A stretch of 64,000 nt of DNA, from contig ONDF01000002.1 of assembly GCA_900316525.1 (NCBI GenBank), forward strand, positions 62,001-126,000, given 5' to 3'. Positions 16,992 to 26,341 of this stretch are shown piece by piece. Position 1 is the first letter of the stretch. Each line of letters opens with the position of its first letter. This stretch comes from an uncultured Bacteroidales bacterium (GTDB lineage: Bacteria; Bacteroidota; Bacteroidia; Bacteroidales; UBA932). A program made the position numbers and the translations under genes. Below the pieces are notes generated by a model, which saw only the letters and a list, made by a program, of their open reading frames with translations, was not told where the DNA came from and ran no database searches.

Positions 16992-16996
16992 TTATC

Positions 16997-18148
16997 ATGC
17001 AAGTTCTTCTATTCCCGCACGGAGGAAGCGGCAATCACGGCTGTGAGGCTATTGTCCGAACCACATCGCAATTGACAGGAGCAGATGTCGTTCTTGCTTC
17101 GGCGTCACCAGACGAAGACCTCTTTTATGGTGTTGGGGACTGCTGCAGAATCATCAAAGATCGAATTACGATAAAAAGAGGAACTCTCTCCTATTTGAAA
17201 GCGGCGCTACAGTACCATGCCCGGGGACGCAAAGACGCCTTCGATAGATTAGTGTTTCAACCCATTTTTGACATTGCAGATAAATGCGATGCCGCGTTTT
17301 CGATTGGTGGGGACAACTACTGCTACGGAGAGCAACATTATCTATATTTAATTAATCGAGAGCTAAAAAAAAGACATGTCTACACGGTGCTTTGGGGGTG
17401 CTCAATAGAACCGAAACTGATTCATGGTGCGTTATTAGAAGAACTACAAAGATATAATTGGATATCTGCTCGGGAAAGCATCACGGCTGAGGCGCTCAAA
17501 GCAAAGGGGCTAAATCATGTAACTCTTTTTCCGGATCCGGCGTTTGCTTTAGGGAGAAAAAAAACAACCCTACCGGATAACTTTGTTAAAAAAAACACGG
17601 TAGGCGTCAACATCAGCCCCATGATTCTTAATTATGGAATAAGCAAAGATACCGTACTCCTTAACTATTCATATCTTATAGAAAGAATATTGAAAGAAAC
17701 CGATATGTCCGTAGCTTTGATCCCGCATGTTGTAAGACCCCATAATGACGATCGAGAACCGTTATCTTGGCTTTACGAAAAGTTTAAGGAGTCTAATCGG
17801 ATATTTCAGGTATCAGACCGTCCTGCAGAAGAGCTTAAAGAGATTATTTCTCAATGTCGTTTTATGGTAGCCGCACGGACTCATGCTTCCATCGCCGCGT
17901 ATTCTGAAAACGTTCCTACACTAGCCATTGGTTACTCAGTTAAAGCACGAGGAATTGCCCGGGATATTTTTGGAACAGAAACCAGGTTTGTCCTGCCCGT
18001 GCAATCCATGACGCGCCATGATAATCTTTGGTCCAGCTTTCGGTGGTTGATGGAAGAAGAGGACGCCATCCGGGGAAGATATCAAGAAACAATGGCCGAT
18101 TATATCAAACGAGCCATTGCTGCTGGTCTCTATTTTAAGGGCAAATGA
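16997..18148 (+). CDS. Polysaccharide pyruvyl transferase family protein
   Basis: A 383-aa protein with the family's N-terminal glycine loop (LFPHGGSGNHGCEAIVRTT), FSIGGDNYCYG, the central ISARESITAEALKAKGL and FPDPAFAL, and the C-terminal AARTHASIAAYSENVPTLAIGYSVKARGIARDIFG. Members add a pyruvate ketal from phosphoenolpyruvate to a sugar and so place a negative charge on the polymer. The next gene, an FrhB-like protein, overlaps by four bases; this pairing is common in Bacteroides capsule loci. The target sugar is unknown. Confidence 0.88.
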   Translation: MQVLLFPHGGSGNHGCEAIVRTTSQLTGADVVLASASPDEDLFYGVGDCCRIIKDRITIKRGTLSYLKAALQYHARGRKDAFDRLVFQPIFDIADKCDAAFSIGGDNYCYGEQHYLYLINRELKKRHVYTVLWGCSIEPKLIHGALLEELQRYNWISARESITAEALKAKGLNHVTLFPDPAFALGRKKTTLPDNFVKKNTVGVNISPMILNYGISKDTVLLNYSYLIERILKETDMSVALIPHVVRPHNDDREPLSWLYEKFKESNRIFQVSDRPAEELKEIISQCRFMVAARTHASIAAYSENVPTLAIGYSVKARGIARDIFGTETRFVLPVQSMTRHDNLWSSFRWLMEEEDAIRGRYQETMADYIKRAIAAGLYFKGK

Positions 18149-20148
18149 TTAGAATTGAAGACAAAGTAAATTGCGTCGGGTGCGCTAATTGTGTACAAAT
18201 CTGTCCTCAACAATGTATTTATTTTGTCCGCGACGAAGAAGGGTTTTTCTACCCGAAGGTTGACGAGGCTCAATGTCTTCATTGCAAGAAATGCGATGAT
18301 GCTTGCCCCGTAAAATCAGCCCCGGTTGTGTCTCAAGACAAACAAGAAACCGTTACCCTTGGGGCCTATCATAAGGATCTATCAATAAGGATGGGCAGTT
18401 CCTCTGGAGGGGCGTTCTCTGCTTTTGCCTTGAACGTCTTGAAAAAAGGTGGGGCAGTATTTGGCGCATCAATGGTTGATTCCTATCACGTGAAACATAT
18501 TGCGATTCGCTCTCCTAAAGAAATCTCTCAAATACAAGGGTCCAAATATGTCCAATCCGATCTAATGGGTGTTTTCCCTCAAATCAAAACAATAATAGAA
18601 TCCTCTAGCCCCGTATTATTCAGTGGGACGCCCTGCCAGGTAAAAGCGTTATATTCTTTTCTTGGAAATCGTCCCCAGAATCTGTTGACAATTGAAGTCG
18701 TTTGTCATGGCGTTCCTAGCCCTATGGTTTTTGAGAGGTATATGCGCGAAGAAAACGCGGTTAACATGGTCTTTCGCAACAAAAACAGGAGTTGGTTAAC
18801 ATATGACGTTGAGTTGACTAAAACTAATGGTCGCATCAAACGGCAGCGGGCAGCAAACAATCTTTATATGCGCGGCTTCCTTCAAAATTGTACTATACGC
18901 CCTGCCTGTTCACAATGTCCCGCCAAGTCATTCGCCAGCGGAGCAGATATTACTCTAGGGGACTTTTGGGGAATCAATCGTATTGCCCCTGGGCTATTTG
19001 ACGACAAAGGGACCTCTATCCTGTTCCTTCACACAAAGAGAGGAGAGAAGGCTTGGGATGCTGTCAAAAACGAATTGATCTTTGCCTTTGTTCCTTTTGA
19101 TGAGGCTGTTTCAGGCAATCCCTGTATTCTCCAGTCCGCACCCCTTTCCAACTATCGTGAGAACTTCTTCAACGACTTGAAACATACCTCCGTAAGATGT
19201 TCTTTACATAAATATGCTGGAGAATTACCTTTCTCGGCAATAAAACGGATATTCCTATTATTTTGGAATTTCGTTTTTAACCTCGCTCTTCAAGTTAAAA
19301 ATGGGCTGCTTATTATCTTTGACAGACTCTACTCGGTGCTTCACAATCCTCCCGTTGTGGTAGGGATTGAAGGCACTCTTCAGCAAATCCTCACAAAGAA
19401 CTACTCCGCCTGTCGCTTCGGAGATGGCGAGCTAAAGCTCCTTTGCGGTAAACAGACGTGGTTCCAGGAGGCTCATCCTTTATTAAAACAACGATTGCAA
19501 GAGATTCTGATGAATCGTCAGCCTAATCTTTTGGTATGCGTTCCAAATGTTTTCGGGTCATTATCTTCACTCAAGGATTCCGATCAAAAATACTGGCGGT
19601 TACACATTATCCGCAACAGAAAGACGTGGTACAAACATATGAACCGCAACCGTCCCTACTTTGATGCATTCATCAGCCGTTGTTATTTGCCTTATATTGA
19701 CAAGGAAGAGGCAATCCATTATTTCCATCTTTGGAAAAGAATCTGGGACAAGCGGGATTTGCTTATCATTGAAGGCGAAAAAACACGTTTGGGGGTCGGC
19801 AACGACCTATTTGCCAACACGCTATCTGTGAAGCGAATCCTTTGTTCAAACACGCAGGCTTTTTCCCATTATGAGAAGCTGGTTTCTTCTGTATTGAGTT
19901 ATGACCGCCATTATTTAGTCCTCCTTGCACTCGGGCCAACGGCAACGGTTATGGCCGCAGACTTATGCTCTATGGGATATCAAGCGCTTGACGTTGGACA
20001 CCTTGACATTGAGTACGAATGGTTTCTCCGGAGGGCTACTGGGAAAATTCCCATTCCTGGAAAGTTTGTCAATGAGGCAGGCGCCGGAAGAGGGGTTGGC
20101 GAAATGGACGACGAGCGCTATTTAAACGAGATTATATGCCGTTGCTAA
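18145..20148 (+). CDS. FrhB-like iron-sulfur protein fused to a DUF1792/GT-D glycosyltransferase domain
   Basis: A 667-aa two-part protein. Residues 1-60 hold two 4Fe-4S motifs (Cys10, 13, 16, 20 and Cys44, 47, 50, 54). Residues about 70-345 match the coenzyme F420 hydrogenase/dehydrogenase beta-subunit family (SSGGAFSA, FSGTPCQVKAL, VCHGVPSP, ADITLGDFWG). A hydrophobic linker around 365-400 follows. Residues about 405-667 match the DUF1792 GT-D fold: RFGDGE at about 424-429 is its hallmark, with GPTATVMAADLCSMGYQALDVGHLDIEYEW near the end. The FrhB part is usually a separate gene next to pyruvyl transferase, as here. Its capsule role is unknown, but a redox step on a sugar is one option. The frame is continuous, so the fusion appears real. 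Confidence 0.85.
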   Translation: MIRIEDKVNCVGCANCVQICPQQCIYFVRDEEGFFYPKVDEAQCLHCKKCDDACPVKSAPVVSQDKQETVTLGAYHKDLSIRMGSSSGGAFSAFALNVLKKGGAVFGASMVDSYHVKHIAIRSPKEISQIQGSKYVQSDLMGVFPQIKTIIESSSPVLFSGTPCQVKALYSFLGNRPQNLLTIEVVCHGVPSPMVFERYMREENAVNMVFRNKNRSWLTYDVELTKTNGRIKRQRAANNLYMRGFLQNCTIRPACSQCPAKSFASGADITLGDFWGINRIAPGLFDDKGTSILFLHTKRGEKAWDAVKNELIFAFVPFDEAVSGNPCILQSAPLSNYRENFFNDLKHTSVRCSLHKYAGELPFSAIKRIFLLFWNFVFNLALQVKNGLLIIFDRLYSVLHNPPVVVGIEGTLQQILTKNYSACRFGDGELKLLCGKQTWFQEAHPLLKQRLQEILMNRQPNLLVCVPNVFGSLSSLKDSDQKYWRLHIIRNRKTWYKHMNRNRPYFDAFISRCYLPYIDKEEAIHYFHLWKRIWDKRDLLIIEGEKTRLGVGNDLFANTLSVKRILCSNTQAFSHYEKLVSSVLSYDRHYLVLLALGPTATVMAADLCSMGYQALDVGHLDIEYEWFLRRATGKIPIPGKFVNEAGAGRGVGEMDDERYLNEIICRC

Positions 20149-21155
20149 GCGTTATTATACCCATCTATAACGTGGCTCCATATTTGGACAAATGCCTTAC
20201 CTCTGTTACCCAGCAGGACTATCCAGATATTGAGATTCTTTGCATAGATGATGGCTCAACAGATGGTTCATCAGTAATTTTAGATGCGTGGGAAAGTAAG
20301 GACAGCCGAGTCAGAATCTTCCACCAAGAGAATAAAGGTTTAAGTAGCGCTCGGAATGTTGGGCTTCGTAAGGCCTGTGGAGAGTATGTTACCTTTGTTG
20401 ATTCTGACGATTTTGTTAAACAAGATATTTATACGACGACTGTTCCTCTTTTGTTATCACACCAACTAGACGTGCTGTTTTTTTCTTTTTCAACATTTCC
20501 CAAGAACCAATTACAAACCACAGGATTTCCTGTCAATCAAGTTTTGGATTATTCTCGGCTATTTGGCTCGAATGATACCATACAGACGCGCAATTCCCTT
20601 TGCTTTTCTTGGCGGTTCATTTTCAAAAGATCAATTCTTGCTGATAACAATCTATTATTTGAAGAACAAATACGGACTGGAGAGGATATGATCTTCAACA
20701 TTGATGCGATTTGCCACAGTGAAAGAATCATGGTCCTTGATACTCCTTTGTATTATTATAGAACAAACAATCCACATAGTCTACAGTCCCAGAAGTATAA
20801 ACCAAACCTTGAAGGCTCTTATACAAAAATGTATTCAATAAAAAAACGCCAAATTCAAGAGTATCATTTAGGAAAGAATTCCACCTATCCTTTTGACCTC
20901 GCACGATATACTATTCTTGTTTATCTTCCGTTGTTCATTAAAAATGCCTATTATTCTGGAATTCGCATTCGCTATTCTAACATTAAAGAAATACTCTCTT
21001 TAGAATTGTTTCAAGACGCCTTCAAAACGCTAGGGTTTAAAATGACCGACTTATCAATAAAGGAATACTTGTTTTATCTAGCTCTAAAATTCAAAATAAT
21101 GCCTTTGGTGATGTTTGTTTACAATCGCGCCTATGAGACAAGGCATCAGGCATGA
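20136..21155 (+). CDS. GT2-family glycosyltransferase
   Basis: A 339-aa GT-A transferase with LLSVIIPIYNVAPYLDKCLTSVTQQ, ILCIDDGSTDGSSVILDAW, the metal site VTFVDSDDFV and the RTGEDMIFNIDAI motif. It overlaps the end of the FrhB/GT-D gene by 13 bp. It is followed by about 290 bp without an intact gene, which contains the remains of a GT4 gene. Confidence 0.88.
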   Translation: MPLLSVIIPIYNVAPYLDKCLTSVTQQDYPDIEILCIDDGSTDGSSVILDAWESKDSRVRIFHQENKGLSSARNVGLRKACGEYVTFVDSDDFVKQDIYTTTVPLLLSHQLDVLFFSFSTFPKNQLQTTGFPVNQVLDYSRLFGSNDTIQTRNSLCFSWRFIFKRSILADNNLLFEEQIRTGEDMIFNIDAICHSERIMVLDTPLYYYRTNNPHSLQSQKYKPNLEGSYTKMYSIKKRQIQEYHLGKNSTYPFDLARYTILVYLPLFIKNAYYSGIRIRYSNIKEILSLELFQDAFKTLGFKMTDLSIKEYLFYLALKFKIMPLVMFVYNRAYETRHQA

Positions 21156-21255
21156 CTGTCCTGGTCACGGCATTAAATTAGGCACTTTGCTTACTTTGCT
21201 TTGTCTCTCAATTATACAGTAAATTAATTACAGCATTGTTCGTGTTTTTAATCGC

Positions 21256-21440
21256 GTCCTTTTTGCCATCCATTACTTCGAACTCGGTGGCACCGAGCGA
21301 AACCTCATTGGACTCCAGAACCTGTGGTGGTAATCTATTTCGCAGAAAAGCATTCTCCGAACCATGATATTCACGTTGTGACCCATCTGTAATCCGAGAG
21401 AATCTTGATTCTTTCTGTCGCGAGGATTAATAAACGCATG
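21256..21440 (+). pseudogene. Remnant of a GT4 glycosyltransferase gene
   Basis: A stretch beginning at 21256 translates as VLFAIHYFELGGTERNLIGL and then runs into a stop. It matches the start of the intact GT4 gene at 23212 (LLFAIHYLELGGAERSLIGL). At base level about 50 of 60 positions agree, and most differences fall at third codon positions, so it was once under coding constraint. A second piece in another frame (SERILILSVARINKRMN, from 21393) resembles the mid-protein motif IRLLSVGRFTEAKN of the same gene. The part between is mostly deleted. The rest of 21156-21445 shows nothing recognisable. Confidence 0.75.
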
Positions 21441-21445
21441 AACAC

Positions 21446-22435
21446 GTGAAGGAATTGAAAGAAGACATCATCTCCGTCGTCGTTCCGGTTTTTAATGCGG
21501 AAGCCTATTTGCCGTACTGCTTGCGGTCAATAGAGTCTCAGACATATAAGAATCTGGAAATCCTGCTGATTGATGACGGATCTACGGACGGCTCTTGCCG
21601 GCTATGCGACGAGTATGCCGCTCGTGATCCACGGGCGAGGGTTATTCATCAAGAGAATCGAAAGCTTTGGGCGACAAGGAACCGGGGGCTCTCTGAAGCG
21701 CAAGGGGCCTATATCATTTTTCCCGATGCGGACGATTGCTTTCATCCTGAAATGATCCGACTTCTTCACGATGCTATTAATTTGGACGGAAAGGCCTATC
21801 CTATGGCGATGTGTGGCGTTTGCAAGACTACGTCTTATATGGCAGAACCACCGTCTTCTATCTCACCGCGGCCTGTTGTCCTATCACAAGAAGAATTATT
21901 CAAGAGAACATTCGCGGACCATAATTTGATTTATTCCGTGACGTGGAACAAATTATTTCGAACGGAACTCTTGGACTCATCCTTCCAAAGGGAATATCTC
22001 CGGGGGCAGGATTTGGATTCAAATCTTCGTTTCTACCAGAAAGTGGACAGCGTCGTCTACGTGGAAAACACCTTGTATTATTGGGTGCAACATCCTGGAC
22101 AGTTAACTCGGACGGCAGATAATTTGGACCTCCGTTATGAGTGCCAAATCCGGATGTTCTCCAGGAATCTACAGGATCTTGCCGGAGAAAACCTGAAATA
22201 CAAACACTATTATCTGGACAAGCTTTATAAAAGGATGGCCATCTATAAAGGGCGCGTTAAGGGTCGCCCCGAACAAAAGGCCATTGATGCGCTCTGTCGC
22301 AAGGTGGAACGAGAAACTGTCGCAGAGCTGTTGCGCAGCAAAGAGGTTTCTGTATTCAAGCGAGTTGGTCTTCTGCTATTTCTGCATGGTGGGTTTCTGA
22401 CCAGGTTATGGCTCAGAGCCACCAATAATCTATAA
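21446..22435 (+). CDS. GT2-family glycosyltransferase
   Basis: A 329-aa GT-A transferase from a GTG start: DIISVVVPVFNAEAYLPYCLRSIESQTY, ILLIDDGSTDGSCRLCDEY, metal site IIFPDADDCF and RGQDLDSNLRFYQ at the ED-motif position. The N-terminus is close to that of the decayed gene at 28245-28668 (MKEL, VFNAE/IFNAE). It sits directly after the GT4 remnant and nine bases before a GT32 gene. Confidence 0.86.
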   Translation: MKELKEDIISVVVPVFNAEAYLPYCLRSIESQTYKNLEILLIDDGSTDGSCRLCDEYAARDPRARVIHQENRKLWATRNRGLSEAQGAYIIFPDADDCFHPEMIRLLHDAINLDGKAYPMAMCGVCKTTSYMAEPPSSISPRPVVLSQEELFKRTFADHNLIYSVTWNKLFRTELLDSSFQREYLRGQDLDSNLRFYQKVDSVVYVENTLYYWVQHPGQLTRTADNLDLRYECQIRMFSRNLQDLAGENLKYKHYYLDKLYKRMAIYKGRVKGRPEQKAIDALCRKVERETVAELLRSKEVSVFKRVGLLLFLHGGFLTRLWLRATNNL

Positions 22436-22443
22436 ACTACGAT

Positions 22444-23187
22444 ATGATTCCCAAAATAATCCATTACTGTTGGCTTTCCGGTGAAGAATATCCGGTAATT
22501 GTAAAGAAATGTCTGCAATCCTGGCAAGAGAAATTGCCGGATTTTGAATTTCGTTTATGGGACAGCTCTTGTTTGCCTCTTATCGGATCCGAATATGCCA
22601 ATGAGGCATTTGAAGCCAAATTTTATGCTCCTGCGGCGGACATTGTCCGCTTATGGGCGGTCTATCATTATGGTGGCTTTTATCTGGACACGGATGTTGA
22701 GGTAATCAAAGACTTGTCGACGATGACCGTGTTCCCCTATGTCCTGGGTTTGGAGAATGGAACTGGTAACATCGAGGCTGCCGTTTTTGGCGCAGAAGCA
22801 GGTATGGAGTATCTTAGACAATGCCTGGCGTTCTATGATGATAAGCATTGTGTTGAGAACGGGAAACGGGTTCACCCCATCCCTATACCGAGAGTTATGA
22901 CGCATGTGATGGGAGATGATAAAAGGATTCTCCGGTCATTGGATGATTTTGACCTTGATAGCCATCTTTTCCAGGTATTCAATTGGGATTTTTTCTCTCC
23001 GAAGAGTTATTTGGCAAGCGAACGGCGAGGGTGGGCTTCCGTCACAAAGAATACCTTCACCTTCCACCACTTCCGTGTTGCTTGGCTTCCTTTTCATAAA
23101 AGGTGTTCTATTTACCTCAGAAGAATCCTTGGAAAGAGGATTTCAGAGTATTTCTTTTCTCTTTGGCGGATAATTCGGAAGCGTTAA
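22444..23187 (+). CDS. GT32-family (OCH1-like) glycosyltransferase
   Basis: A 247-aa protein with the hallmarks of the DXD-containing capsular GT32 family: MIPKIIHYCWLSG at the N-terminus, ADIVRLWAVYHYGGFYLDTDVEVIKDL (the DTD is the metal-binding DXD, about residues 83-85) and a terminal TFHHFRVAWLPF segment. Members transfer mannose, galactose or related sugars in capsule assembly. A second GT32 gene lies at 25607-26341 and is clearly homologous (MIPKTIHYCWFG, YHFGGVYFDTDVEVIKPM), so the two are probably an old duplication. Confidence 0.88.
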   Translation: MIPKIIHYCWLSGEEYPVIVKKCLQSWQEKLPDFEFRLWDSSCLPLIGSEYANEAFEAKFYAPAADIVRLWAVYHYGGFYLDTDVEVIKDLSTMTVFPYVLGLENGTGNIEAAVFGAEAGMEYLRQCLAFYDDKHCVENGKRVHPIPIPRVMTHVMGDDKRILRSLDDFDLDSHLFQVFNWDFFSPKSYLASERRGWASVTKNTFTFHHFRVAWLPFHKRCSIYLRRILGKRISEYFFSLWRIIRKR

Positions 23188-23211
23188 GTAGAGTATCCCA
23201 AGAAGGCGACC

Positions 23212-24411
23212 ATGAAAAAGAGCCTCCTTTTCGCCATCCATTACCTCGAACTCGGCGGCGCCGAGCGGAGCCTTATCGGGCTCTTGCGGGCTTTGGATTA
23301 TTCCACGGTGCAGGTGGACCTGTTCGTCTACAGCCACCGGGGCGAACTGATGAAGGAGATTCCGCAGGAGGTCAATCTGCTGCCGGAGATTCCGGAATAC
23401 GCGCAGATAGAAAGGCCTATGAAAGATGTCCTCAAGGATGGGTATTTGCGGTTGTTCCTGGCCAGAATCAAGGCGAAATGGCAATTTGCGAAATACAAGA
23501 AGCAGAATTACCCGAAAGATGGAAACGCCATCTTCTCGTATGTCGCAAAGAATGTGACGCCCCTGTTACCGCCGATCAATCCGGACAAAGAATACGATCT
23601 CGCTGTCAGTTTCTTGGCTCCACACGACATCGTTTTGAATAAGGTCAACGCACGAAAAAAGGCCTGCTGGGTCCATACGGATTATACAAAGGTTGATGTT
23701 AACACCGACATTGAACTCCCCGTTTGGTGCCACTATGACCACATCGCGGCTGTATCTGAAGGCGTCGCCGAAGCGTTCATCAAGCGTTTTTCTTCGCTTC
23801 GAGAGAAAGTTAAGGTTGTCCCCAATATCATTAACGCACAATACGTTCAGGACCAAGCCAACGCATTTATCGTCGATGCCGAAATGCCTCGGGAAGACAA
23901 TGTAATCCGACTGCTTTCTGTCGGCCGCTTTACCGAAGCGAAAAACTTCGATAATGTCCCCGGCATCTGCCAGCGCATCATAAATGCCGGCGTCCCAGCC
24001 AGATGGTACCTCATCGGCTACGGCGGTGACGAAGCGCTCATCCGGCAGCGGATTGCAGAGGCAGGCATGGAAAAGCATATAATCATCCTCGGAAAGAAGG
24101 ACAACCCTTATCCGTATATGCAGGCCTGCGACGTATACGTTCAACCTTCTCGATACGAAGGCTGCCCCGTCACAATTCAGGAGGCGCAGGCCCTTGGGAA
24201 ACCGATTATCGCGACGTCTTTCCCGACCGTGAAGAGTGCTATTCAAGACGGAGTAAACGGGGTCATCGTTCCTCTTGATAACGAAGGCTGCGCCCAAGGG
24301 ATTATCCGTGTTCTACAGGATCCTGATTTACAAAAAAGAATCTCGGGAATACACAATGAAGATTTGACCGAAAACAAGAGTTTGACCACGATATACGAAT
24401 GGACAAAATAA
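23212..24411 (+). CDS. GT4-family glycosyltransferase
   Basis: A 399-aa GT-B transferase: KKSLLFAIHYLELGGAERSLIGLL at the N-terminus, ACWVHTDY in the middle, RLLSVGRFTEAKNFDNVPGIC and the donor-site stretch VQPSRYEGCPVTIQEAQALGKPIIAT. Base composition is visibly more GC-rich than the genes before it. It is the intact relative of the GT4 remnant at 21256-21440. It overlaps the aminotransferase gene by 13 bp. Confidence 0.88.
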   Translation: MKKSLLFAIHYLELGGAERSLIGLLRALDYSTVQVDLFVYSHRGELMKEIPQEVNLLPEIPEYAQIERPMKDVLKDGYLRLFLARIKAKWQFAKYKKQNYPKDGNAIFSYVAKNVTPLLPPINPDKEYDLAVSFLAPHDIVLNKVNARKKACWVHTDYTKVDVNTDIELPVWCHYDHIAAVSEGVAEAFIKRFSSLREKVKVVPNIINAQYVQDQANAFIVDAEMPREDNVIRLLSVGRFTEAKNFDNVPGICQRIINAGVPARWYLIGYGGDEALIRQRIAEAGMEKHIIILGKKDNPYPYMQACDVYVQPSRYEGCPVTIQEAQALGKPIIATSFPTVKSAIQDGVNGVIVPLDNEGCAQGIIRVLQDPDLQKRISGIHNEDLTENKSLTTIYEWTK

Positions 24412-25610
24412 ACTCAAAAAAGAAAAGAATCTACCTTTGCCTCGCCCATCCCGGGGGAAAGGAACAAGACTATATCCGCAAGGCCTTCGAAGACGACTGG
24501 ATCGCTCCTCTCGGTCCGAATGTGGATGGTTTTGAGGACGACCTCAAACAGTTTCTCGGTGGAGAAAAAGAGGTGCTGGCTGTGTCGTCAGGGACAGCTG
24601 CCGTCCATCTAGGCCTCGTCGGCTGCGGCGTAGGTCCCGGAGATGAAGTCATCGCCCAAACCTTCACATTCTGCGCGTCCGTAAATCCGATTGTCTATCT
24701 GGGCGCAAAACCGATACTCGTCGATAGCGAGAAGGACACCTGGAACATGGATCCGGACCTGCTGGAAGAGGCCATCAAAGACCGCATCTTGAAGACGGGC
24801 CGCGCGCCCAAGGCCATCGTTCCTGTCTCTCTTTACGGCATGCCTTACAAGGTAGACCGGATTCTTGAAATCGCCGACAAATATGGCATTCCCGTCGTAG
24901 AAGACAGCGCCGAGGCCCTTGGAAGCCGGTTTGACGGAAAGGCTCTCGGCACCTTCGGCCGCTTCGGTGTGCTGAGTTTCAATGGGAACAAGATGATTAC
25001 GACCTCCGGTGGTGGCGCCTTGATCTGCCCCGATCCGGAAACGAAAAAGAGAATGCTTCATTATGCCACGCAGGCTCGCGAACCATTTCCCTACTATCAA
25101 CACGAAAACCTTGGCTACAACTATCGCTTGTCCAATGTCTGTGCCGGTATTGGTCGCGGGCAGATGCTGGTGGCAGACGAGCACGTCCGGCACCACCACA
25201 AGGTGGCCAAGATGTATGCAGACCTTCTGAAGGACATCCCAGGCATCCAAGTCCATGGAAATCCGTCCTCGGAAATCGACAGCAATTTCTGGCTCAGCAC
25301 AATCGTGCTGAATCCCGATCTTCGTGTGCGGGGACAAGATGCCCGTCCGAAAGGCGAAACCTCTTGCGAACCCAGCCCGAATGTGATGGCGTTGATTGGC
25401 CAGCTTGACGCTGCGGGTATCGAGACCCGCCCGCTCTGGAAACCGATGCATCAGCAGCCGCTTTATAAGGATGTTCCGTACTACGGCCAAGCAGAGCCTG
25501 TCAGCGAGAATCTGTTCCGCGCTGGACTCTGTCTTCCGAGCGGGCCGAGGGTTACCGAGGAGGATGTCCGCTATATCTGCGAAACTGTTCACAAATCTAT
25601 CGAAGCATGA
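24399..25610 (+). CDS. DegT/DnrJ/EryC1/StrS-type sugar aminotransferase
   Basis: A 403-aa PLP enzyme. SSGTAAVHLGLVGCGVGPGDEVIAQTFTF and VPVSLYGMPYKVDRILEIADKYGIPVVEDSAEALGSR are family hallmarks, with the PLP-stacking and Asp-Ser residues. SFNGNKMITTSGGGAL contains the Lys (in NGNK) that forms the Schiff base. The C-terminus has ETRPLWKPMHQQP. Such enzymes convert a UDP-4-keto-6-deoxy sugar to the 4-amino sugar, and PglE and the AATGal-type enzymes of Bacteroides capsules are relatives. No 4,6-dehydratase gene is in the window, so the keto sugar must come from elsewhere. The exact product is not known. Confidence 0.92.
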   Translation: MDKINSKKKRIYLCLAHPGGKEQDYIRKAFEDDWIAPLGPNVDGFEDDLKQFLGGEKEVLAVSSGTAAVHLGLVGCGVGPGDEVIAQTFTFCASVNPIVYLGAKPILVDSEKDTWNMDPDLLEEAIKDRILKTGRAPKAIVPVSLYGMPYKVDRILEIADKYGIPVVEDSAEALGSRFDGKALGTFGRFGVLSFNGNKMITTSGGGALICPDPETKKRMLHYATQAREPFPYYQHENLGYNYRLSNVCAGIGRGQMLVADEHVRHHHKVAKMYADLLKDIPGIQVHGNPSSEIDSNFWLSTIVLNPDLRVRGQDARPKGETSCEPSPNVMALIGQLDAAGIETRPLWKPMHQQPLYKDVPYYGQAEPVSENLFRAGLCLPSGPRVTEEDVRYICETVHKSIEA

Positions 25611-26341
25611 TTCCCAAAACCATCCATTACTGTTGGTTCGGCCGAGGCGAACTGACTCCTCTGGCGAAGAAATGTATCGCTAGCTGGCGACAGTTCTTCC
25701 CCGGCTATGAGATCAAGGAATGGAACGAGGACAACTTCGATGTGAATTGCATTCCCTATACGGCTGATGCTTATAATGCTGGAAAGTATGCTTTCGTCAG
25801 TGATTATGCTCGATTCTGGGTGCTCTATCATTTTGGCGGGGTGTATTTTGATACTGATGTTGAGGTGATTAAGCCAATGGACGACGTGTTGGAGAAGGGG
25901 CCGTTCATGGGGTTTGAGTTATTGGGAGCCAAACCCGCCGTCGCCCCGGGTCTTGGACTTGCCGCCGAACCGGGAATGTCCTTATACAAGGCAATTATGA
26001 ATCGGTTCGAGCAGATGTCTTTCCAGACAGATAATGGAAGCCTCAACCCTTACACGATGATTCCGATGGTCACAGACCTGTTGAAAAAAAGGGGGTTGGT
26101 CTGCAAAGGAACCATTGAGCAGGTTGCCGGTATTAGTATCTATCCGCCAGACTGGTTCAATCCGTTTGATGATGCCACAGGAAGACTTCGCAAGACGGAA
26201 AACACGCGAACCATACATTGGTTTGCTAAATCTTGGCTTCCTTCCGAACCCGCGTGGATAATAATCGTTAAAAGGTGGCTCAGGCGTATCATTGGAACAG
26301 AACGACTAGCAAACTTGGGCGATTTGCTTAAAAATAGATGA
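25607..26341 (+). CDS. GT32-family (OCH1-like) glycosyltransferase
   Basis: A 244-aa protein with MIPKTIHYCWFGRGELTPLAKKCIASW, the DXD region ARFWVLYHFGGVYFDTDVEVIKPM and a C-terminal TRTIHWFAKSWL segment. It overlaps the aminotransferase by ATGA and the polymerase candidate by four bases, so expression is tightly coupled. It is a paralog of the protein at 22444-23187. Confidence 0.9.
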   Translation: MIPKTIHYCWFGRGELTPLAKKCIASWRQFFPGYEIKEWNEDNFDVNCIPYTADAYNAGKYAFVSDYARFWVLYHFGGVYFDTDVEVIKPMDDVLEKGPFMGFELLGAKPAVAPGLGLAAEPGMSLYKAIMNRFEQMSFQTDNGSLNPYTMIPMVTDLLKKRGLVCKGTIEQVAGISIYPPDWFNPFDDATGRLRKTENTRTIHWFAKSWLPSEPAWIIIVKRWLRRIIGTERLANLGDLLKNR

